Below the pieces are notes generated by a model. The model was given only the letters and a program-made list of their open reading frames with translations, did not search any database and was not told the DNA's origin. Below, in pieces: positions 35,949-40,357 of a stretch of DNA of 40,357 nt. This stretch comes from Acidimicrobiaceae bacterium (lineage in GTDB: Bacteria; Actinomycetota; Acidimicrobiia; Acidimicrobiales; RAAP-2). How positions within the stretch are numbered: the stretch's first letter is position 1; every line of letters starts with the position of its first letter. The position numbers and the translations under genes were made by a program. The stretch lies in NCBI GenBank assembly GCA_025463285.1, contig JAOBWI010000091.1:1-40357 (forward strand), read 5' to 3'.

Positions 35949-38087
35949 CTAGGGCCCCGTGGTCGTGGTGCTGGACGTTGACGTCGTGGCAGTCGTCGTG
36001 GTCGACGACTTCTTCTTTACGGGCGTCGTCAGCGTGGAGGTGAGCTTCAAAGTGGGCACCGGGTGCGAGTACAGGTAGTTGAAAGTCTTGGCCACGACCG
36101 GCGCGGAGGCGTCGGCACCGTAGCCGCCCTCGTCGATCACGCAGAGCACCACGTACTGGGGGTGGTTCGTCGGCCCGAAACCGACGAACCACGAGTTGGG
36201 CTCCTCGCCGAAGGCGTTGCTCGCCGTGCCGGTCTTGCCGGCGATCGGAAACGACGCCAGCGAGTGATGGAAGTACGCCTGGAAGGCGGAGTAGCCGGTT
36301 CCGTGAGGACTATCCACCACCCCGGTGAGGCCTTGAAGAATGGGGTCGCGCACGCTGGGCGGCAAGCTCACGTGACCGGTCACATGCGGCGCGTAACGAA
36401 GAACGATCTTGCCGTGAGGGTTCACGATCGCCGCCGCGACTTGGGGCGCGTAGCGAGTGCCGCCGTTAGCGAAGGTGGCGTAGGCGTTGGCCATGGCGAT
36501 CGGTGTGATGGCCGTCGTTCCCTGTCCGAAGGCCATCTCAATGTTGTCGCCGGTGTACCACGTGGCATTGGGAAAATCCTGCGGAGCTTGGGCGTGGAGA
36601 TCCTTTCGAACCTGGGGAGAGTCCACCCGGCCTTGGGCCTCGTAGGGCAGATCAACGTTGGTGGTTTGGCTTAGTCCGTACTCGGCCGCGACGTTTTGAA
36701 TGGGCGTCTGACCGTACTTACTCTGGTCGTTCCAGAAGAGATAGCCCAGGTTGTAGAAGTAGTAGTCCGACGACACGGTGAGAGCGGCGGGCAAGTCGAC
36801 GTGGCCGGCTGCTTGGTTGTCGTCATCGTGAAAGACGCAACCGTGGTTGGTACCCTTCAGACAGTTGGGCACCGTGAAGGTCCCCGTGTCGTTCACGCTC
36901 TGATACGCCGAGATGATGCCCGTCTGTAGTTCGGTGGTGGCGGTCGCCAGTTTGAAGGTCGAGCCGGGGGTGTAGAGACCCTGGATGGCGTAGTTGTTAA
37001 AGGCGCCCACGCTTTTTAGCTGGTCGTACTGTCTCGTGGACAGTCCGGTGACGAAGGAGTTGAGGTTGTACGACGGATAACTGGCCATGGCGTAGATCTC
37101 GCCGTTAGTGGGATTCATCACGATCGCGGCGCCATTGATGGCTTGGGGTACTTTTCCCGAGACGGGGTCGATCGAGCGGCGGTCCTGGAGAATTTCGCTC
37201 TGCAAGTAATGGTCGAGCTCTTGTTCGAGCGGCGTGTCGATGTTCAAGACCACCGAGTCCCCCACGACCGGCTCGGTCGTATTGGTCACGCCAAGAACAC
37301 TGCCCAGCGAGTTGACTTCAATGGTGCTCGTGCCTTGATGTCCGTGAAGGTACTGCTCGTAATACGACTCGACGCCCGTTTCGCCGATGGTCGAGTCGAT
37401 GGGATACCCGTCGTGGGGCACCACGTTCGGGCCGACGTACCCCAGCACCTGCGAGGCCAGGCTGCCCCCGTCAGGGTAGGCCCGGGTGGAGGCGTTCAAG
37501 ACCGAGACGCCGGGAAACTCCTTGGGGTGGAGCTTGATGAACTCGACCACGCTGGCCGGGGCGTTACTCATGATCGGGGCGGGCTGATACGGGTCGTACT
37601 GCTTGTCGTTGAGGTCACTGTTAATTTTCTTTACGCTCAGGCCCGTTAGCGACGCCAACGATCCCTTGACCTCGGGGTTGAGCGAGGCCAGTGCTCTGGA
37701 GAGCCGTATTTCCGTCGTCGTGACGTTGGTGACCAGCGCGTGATCCTCTCGGTCAAAGATCTGTCCGCGCGTCGGGGGAATTGTCGTGAGACGCAGCGAG
37801 TTCGACTCGACGACCTTGACCGAGGCCTGGTAGTCGACGACCTGAAGGAAGAAGAGTCGCAAGATCAAAGCGACCAGGAGGACGAAGAAAAAGCCCCCGA
37901 TCACCATCCAACGTCGCCGCGGTTGCGCCGTGACTTCGTTGGGCGAGGCCATGAGGTCGCGGATGCCCACGGGCCGAGGCTCGTTGATAGTGCGACCTCG
38001 TCCGCGAAACGGGTGCAAGGACACCCACGGTCGCCACAGGCGAGAGAACCACGAGCCGATCCGGCGTTCACGCCACGACCCTCTCAC
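35949..38087 (-). CDS. mrdA: Penicillin-binding protein 2 (elongasome transpeptidase)
   Basis: PBP2 cross-links peptidoglycan during cell elongation. I start it at GTG 38087, overlapping the mreD stop by four bases, giving 712 residues. A basic cytoplasmic segment of about 60 residues precedes one transmembrane helix (WMVIGGFFFVLLVALILRLF). The PBP dimerisation domain has PPTRGQIFDREDHALV. The transpeptidase domain has YTPGSTFKLATA (active Ser), the SSDYYFYNLG motif in place of SxN, and IAGKTGTAS. A loop contains two Cys (VPNCLKGTNHGCVF). The last 20 residues are Thr/Ser-rich. It is the last gene of mreB-mreC-mreD-mrdA. Confidence 0.94.
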   Translation of the reverse strand: MRGSWRERRIGSWFSRLWRPWVSLHPFRGRGRTINEPRPVGIRDLMASPNEVTAQPRRRWMVIGGFFFVLLVALILRLFFLQVVDYQASVKVVESNSLRLTTIPPTRGQIFDREDHALVTNVTTTEIRLSRALASLNPEVKGSLASLTGLSVKKINSDLNDKQYDPYQPAPIMSNAPASVVEFIKLHPKEFPGVSVLNASTRAYPDGGSLASQVLGYVGPNVVPHDGYPIDSTIGETGVESYYEQYLHGHQGTSTIEVNSLGSVLGVTNTTEPVVGDSVVLNIDTPLEQELDHYLQSEILQDRRSIDPVSGKVPQAINGAAIVMNPTNGEIYAMASYPSYNLNSFVTGLSTRQYDQLKSVGAFNNYAIQGLYTPGSTFKLATATTELQTGIISAYQSVNDTGTFTVPNCLKGTNHGCVFHDDDNQAAGHVDLPAALTVSSDYYFYNLGYLFWNDQSKYGQTPIQNVAAEYGLSQTTNVDLPYEAQGRVDSPQVRKDLHAQAPQDFPNATWYTGDNIEMAFGQGTTAITPIAMANAYATFANGGTRYAPQVAAAIVNPHGKIVLRYAPHVTGHVSLPPSVRDPILQGLTGVVDSPHGTGYSAFQAYFHHSLASFPIAGKTGTASNAFGEEPNSWFVGFGPTNHPQYVVLCVIDEGGYGADASAPVVAKTFNYLYSHPVPTLKLTSTLTTPVKKKSSTTTTATTSTSSTTTTGP

Positions 38088-38593
38088 CGACGAGAACCTC
38101 CGAGAGATCCCACCCAACGCGCGAGGCGCGTGATGGGCCGAGCCAGCAGAAAGAACGCGACGGCGTTAACGGCCATGGCCGACAGCAGACTGTCTCGCCA
38201 TAACGAGAAGTTCAGGGTGAAGAAGCTCGCTCCCACGAATATGAGAGGCGCGACAAGTCCCGCGCCGGCGGCGATCAGGGGAGTGACCCACCAGGCCGCG
38301 GAGTCGAGGTCCCCCACTCCTTCGCGGCCCAGACGCGACGCACCATAAGCCAGGGCCACCGCGACGAGGGCCGTCAGCCCGAAGGGCGTCGAGGCGTGGG
38401 TGTCAAAGAAGACGCCCGCGATCAAGGCACTCCACAGAGCCAGGGCCGTCAAACCAGCGAGTCCCATGGCCAGGGGCCAGAGCCAGACGATCATGACGAC
38501 GACGCCGCCAAAGCGCAGGGACGAAAAGATCGACAGCTGAACGGCCACCACGACGAGGGTGGTGAGCGTCACCGGAACGATGAGCCGCCTCAC
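38084..38593 (-). CDS. mreD: Rod shape-determining membrane protein MreD
   Basis: This is a 169-residue integral membrane protein with about five hydrophobic helices (LIVPVTLTTLVVVAVQLSIF, then VVMIVWLWPLAMGLAGLTAL and others), a FFDTHASTPFGLTALVAVALAYGAS segment typical of MreD, and a basic C-terminus. The GTG start overlaps the mreC stop (GTGA), and its stop overlaps the mrdA start. Sequence conservation in MreD is low, so identity rests on topology and operon position. Confidence 0.9.
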   Translation of the reverse strand: MRRLIVPVTLTTLVVVAVQLSIFSSLRFGGVVVMIVWLWPLAMGLAGLTALALWSALIAGVFFDTHASTPFGLTALVAVALAYGASRLGREGVGDLDSAAWWVTPLIAAGAGLVAPLIFVGASFFTLNFSLWRDSLLSAMAVNAVAFFLLARPITRLARWVGSLGGSRR

Positions 38594-39408
38594 GGCGAGG
38601 GTTCCCAGAGAACCACGTCCACGTAGGCAAGGTGGCGAAGGTCGGCGGCCGGTTGCAGCGTCAGGTTGTAGGTCGCCGCACCCGGAGTGAGCGTCACCGT
38701 TTTTACCGTCGCCACGGGTAGACCGGCCGGAAAGAGGCCCCCGTTCAAGCCGTCGGTGGTGAGGTGGGTGCCCTGGACTACGGAAGTGCCCAGTGGCACC
38801 GAGCTCGCGCTGAGGCCGTTATTGAGTCCCCGCCCGGCCACCACGATGTCGGTCTTGCCCGAGGCGAAGGTCACGCCCACCAGCGACGCCGTGTCGCTAA
38901 TTAGCCGCACCGTCGCACCGTGGGGCGTCGTCCCGATGACGCTTCCGATGAGTCCCCCGTTGGCCACGACCGGCATGCCGACTAAGACTCCGTTATCGCG
39001 TCCCTTCGAAATATCGACCGTGGCCGCAAAGTTCGTGGGCGACAGCGTGGTGACCTGGGCCGACACCGTGGCCAGGGAGCCCACGAAGGGGACATCGAGT
39101 TCGGTGGTGAGTTGTTGTAGTTGGCGGGCGTAGGCCCAGCCCTCGTTGGCACGCTGTTCGGCCTCACCGAGCTGGTAGCGAAGCTTTTGGTTCTGGGCCA
39201 CCACGTCGCTGTAGTTCACCGTGCCCGCAAAGAAGTGGCCGGCCGGCCGGGCGATCTCGTTCACGGCCCAACTAAAAGGCGTCACCACGAGATTGGCGCC
39301 GCTGCGAAGGCCCGAGGCCACGCCCGTCGTGAGATAGAGAATGATAAGGGTCGCGAGAACGGCGACACTCAGGGTCCAGGTTCGCCGCCGTGAACGGTCG
39401 GTGGCCAC
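38590..39408 (-). CDS. mreC: Rod shape-determining protein MreC
   Basis: MreC links MreB to the periplasmic cell-wall enzymes. The 272-residue product has a basic N-terminus, one transmembrane helix (LSVAVLATLIILYLTTGVAS), a coiled-coil stretch (NQKLRYQLGEAEQRANEGWAYARQLQQL) and the extracytoplasmic beta domains with DISKGRDNGVLVGMPVVANGGLIGSVIG and VRLISDTASLVGVTF. It lies between mreB and mreD, three bases after mreB. Confidence 0.95.
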   Translation of the reverse strand: MATDRSRRRTWTLSVAVLATLIILYLTTGVASGLRSGANLVVTPFSWAVNEIARPAGHFFAGTVNYSDVVAQNQKLRYQLGEAEQRANEGWAYARQLQQLTTELDVPFVGSLATVSAQVTTLSPTNFAATVDISKGRDNGVLVGMPVVANGGLIGSVIGTTPHGATVRLISDTASLVGVTFASGKTDIVVAGRGLNNGLSASSVPLGTSVVQGTHLTTDGLNGGLFPAGLPVATVKTVTLTPGAATYNLTLQPAADLRHLAYVDVVLWEPSP

Positions 39409-39411
39409 TCG

Positions 39412-40323
39412 CTAGCGCGAAGGACTGGTCTTCAACATGCGCGCGAAGACGTCGAGTTCTTCGAGGCACATACCACTGCCGAGCGCCACGCAGTTCAAAG
39501 GGTCGTTCGCCACAATGATCGGCATGTTGGTCTCGTACTCCAATCGGGCCGCGAGGCCCGCCAGCAAGGCCCCGCCGCCGGTGATGACGATGCCCTGTTC
39601 CATCAAGTCCGAGGACAGCTCGGGCGGCGTGCGGTCCAGAGTTACTTTGACGGCGTCGACAATCGCCTGGACCGGCTCTTGAATAGCATCACGAATCTGC
39701 TCGGTCGAGATCACGACGGTCTTGGGCAGTCCCGTGACTAAGTCGCGTCCTCGAATCTCGGCGCGCAACTCTTCTTCTAAGGGAAAGGCCGAACCAAGTT
39801 GCATCTTGATCTCTTCTGCGGTTCGCTCACCGAGAGCGAGTTGGAACTCTTTCTTCACGAACGCCACTAACGCTTCGTCGAGTTCGTCACCACCCACACG
39901 AATGGATTGACTCGTCACAATGCCGCCGAGTGAGATCACCGCAACTTCGGTCGTGCCGCCACCGATGTCCACCACCATGTTGCCGGTCGGTTCGTGAATG
40001 GGAAGACCGGCGCCGATGGCCGCAGCCATGGGCTCTTCGATGATGTACGCCTTGCGCGCGCCGGCGAACTCGGCCGCTTCCATCACGGCGCGCTGTTCGA
40101 CGCCGGTGATTCCCGACGGTACGCAGATCACCATGCGCGGTTTGGCGAAGCGACGCTGGTGCACCCGGTGGATGAAGTAGCGCAGCATTTTTTCACAGAT
40201 CTCGAAGTCGGCGATGACGCCATCCTTCAGAGGTCGAATGGCTTGGATGTTACTCGGGGTACGCCCGATCATCCGTTTGGCTTCGGCGCCGACGGCTAGA
40301 GGTTTGCCGTCTTTGACATCAAC
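39412..40323 (-). CDS. mreB: Rod shape-determining protein MreB, 5' part missing
   Basis: MreB is the actin-like filament protein that guides elongation. The visible part covers VDVKDGKPLAVGAEAKRMIGRTPSNIQAIRPLKDGVIADFEICEKML to the C-terminus, about 303 residues. It includes VCVPSGITGVEQRAV, the phosphate-binding VDIGGGTTEVAVISL, GGDELDEALVAFVKKEF and VITGGGALLAGLAARLE. The first 45 or so residues with the first phosphate motif are absent. Upstream of 40323 the frame ceases to match MreB because the window end is an inverted copy of 40232-40265. The Met at 40272 is internal (MIGRTP motif) and not the true start. Confidence 0.95.
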   Translation of the reverse strand, partial: VDVKDGKPLAVGAEAKRMIGRTPSNIQAIRPLKDGVIADFEICEKMLRYFIHRVHQRRFAKPRMVICVPSGITGVEQRAVMEAAEFAGARKAYIIEEPMAAAIGAGLPIHEPTGNMVVDIGGGTTEVAVISLGGIVTSQSIRVGGDELDEALVAFVKKEFQLALGERTAEEIKMQLGSAFPLEEELRAEIRGRDLVTGLPKTVVISTEQIRDAIQEPVQAIVDAVKVTLDRTPPELSSDLMEQGIVITGGGALLAGLAARLEYETNMPIIVANDPLNCVALGSGMCLEELDVFARMLKTSPSR

Positions 40324-40357
40324 GGCGTACCCCGAGTAACATCCAAGCCATTCGACC
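40232..40357. repeat. 34-bp fold-back inverted repeat at the window end
   Basis: Bases 40324-40357 are the exact reverse complement of 40232-40265, with 58 bases between. The outer arm replaces what should be further mreB coding sequence. Position at the sequence end and loss of the reading frame indicate a chimeric or assembly fold-back rather than biology. Confidence 0.85.

Overview
The window is a visibly GC-rich chromosomal segment of an actinobacterium. A deep-branching lineage such as the Acidimicrobiia is my inference; no 16S rRNA gene is present to confirm it. The supports are the classic actinobacterial housekeeping order, frequent GTG and TTG starts, an OmpR-type two-component pair followed by a GerMN lipoprotein as in MtrAB-LpqB, a class II DAHP synthase, and an RNase E/G with an N-terminal Gly/Arg-rich extension.

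Positions 1-19170 read almost entirely on the minus strand. In transcription order they run xerC, rpsB-tsf-pyrH-frr-cdsA-dxr-rseP, ispG-proS, then (after a promoter and a terminator-like hairpin) rimP-nusA-ylxR-infB-rbfA-truB-ribF, and finally rpsO-pnp. pnp leaves the window. This block makes the translation apparatus, the MEP isoprenoid enzymes, the first committed enzyme of phospholipid synthesis and RNA turnover factors, mostly with overlapping or near-abutting genes.

Positions 19236-21876 on the plus strand hold a response regulator, sensor kinase and short GerMN lipoprotein operon. It converges on rsfS-(small membrane protein)-nadD. Between the two convergent operons sits a 1300-bp insertion (21878-23177). 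It has perfect 19-bp terminal inverted repeats and a 6-bp GTTAAG target duplication. It contains only wreckage: an integrase C-terminal tail, a frameshifted AbiEi-like antitoxin gene with its two operator-like inverted repeats, and the first 40 codons of an AbiEii-like toxin. The insertion went exactly into overlapping stop codons, and the duplication gave both host genes an intact TAA.

Positions 24382-32468 hold a class II DAHP synthase on the plus strand. It converges on a minus-strand operon obgE-proB-proA-MoxR ATPase-VWA protein-histidine phosphatase. Positions 32469-33004 are a gene-poor, partly AT-rich gap leading to hup (HU) with a strong terminator, which separates obgE from its usual partners rpmA and rplU. 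RNase E/G (rne) lies upstream of rplU on the same strand.

Positions 35949-40357 hold the elongasome genes mreB (partial)-mreC-mreD-mrdA. The last 34 bases of the window are an exact inverted copy of 40232-40265 and break the mreB frame; this is most likely a fold-back assembly or amplification artefact at a contig end. I found no rRNA or tRNA gene and no CRISPR array.
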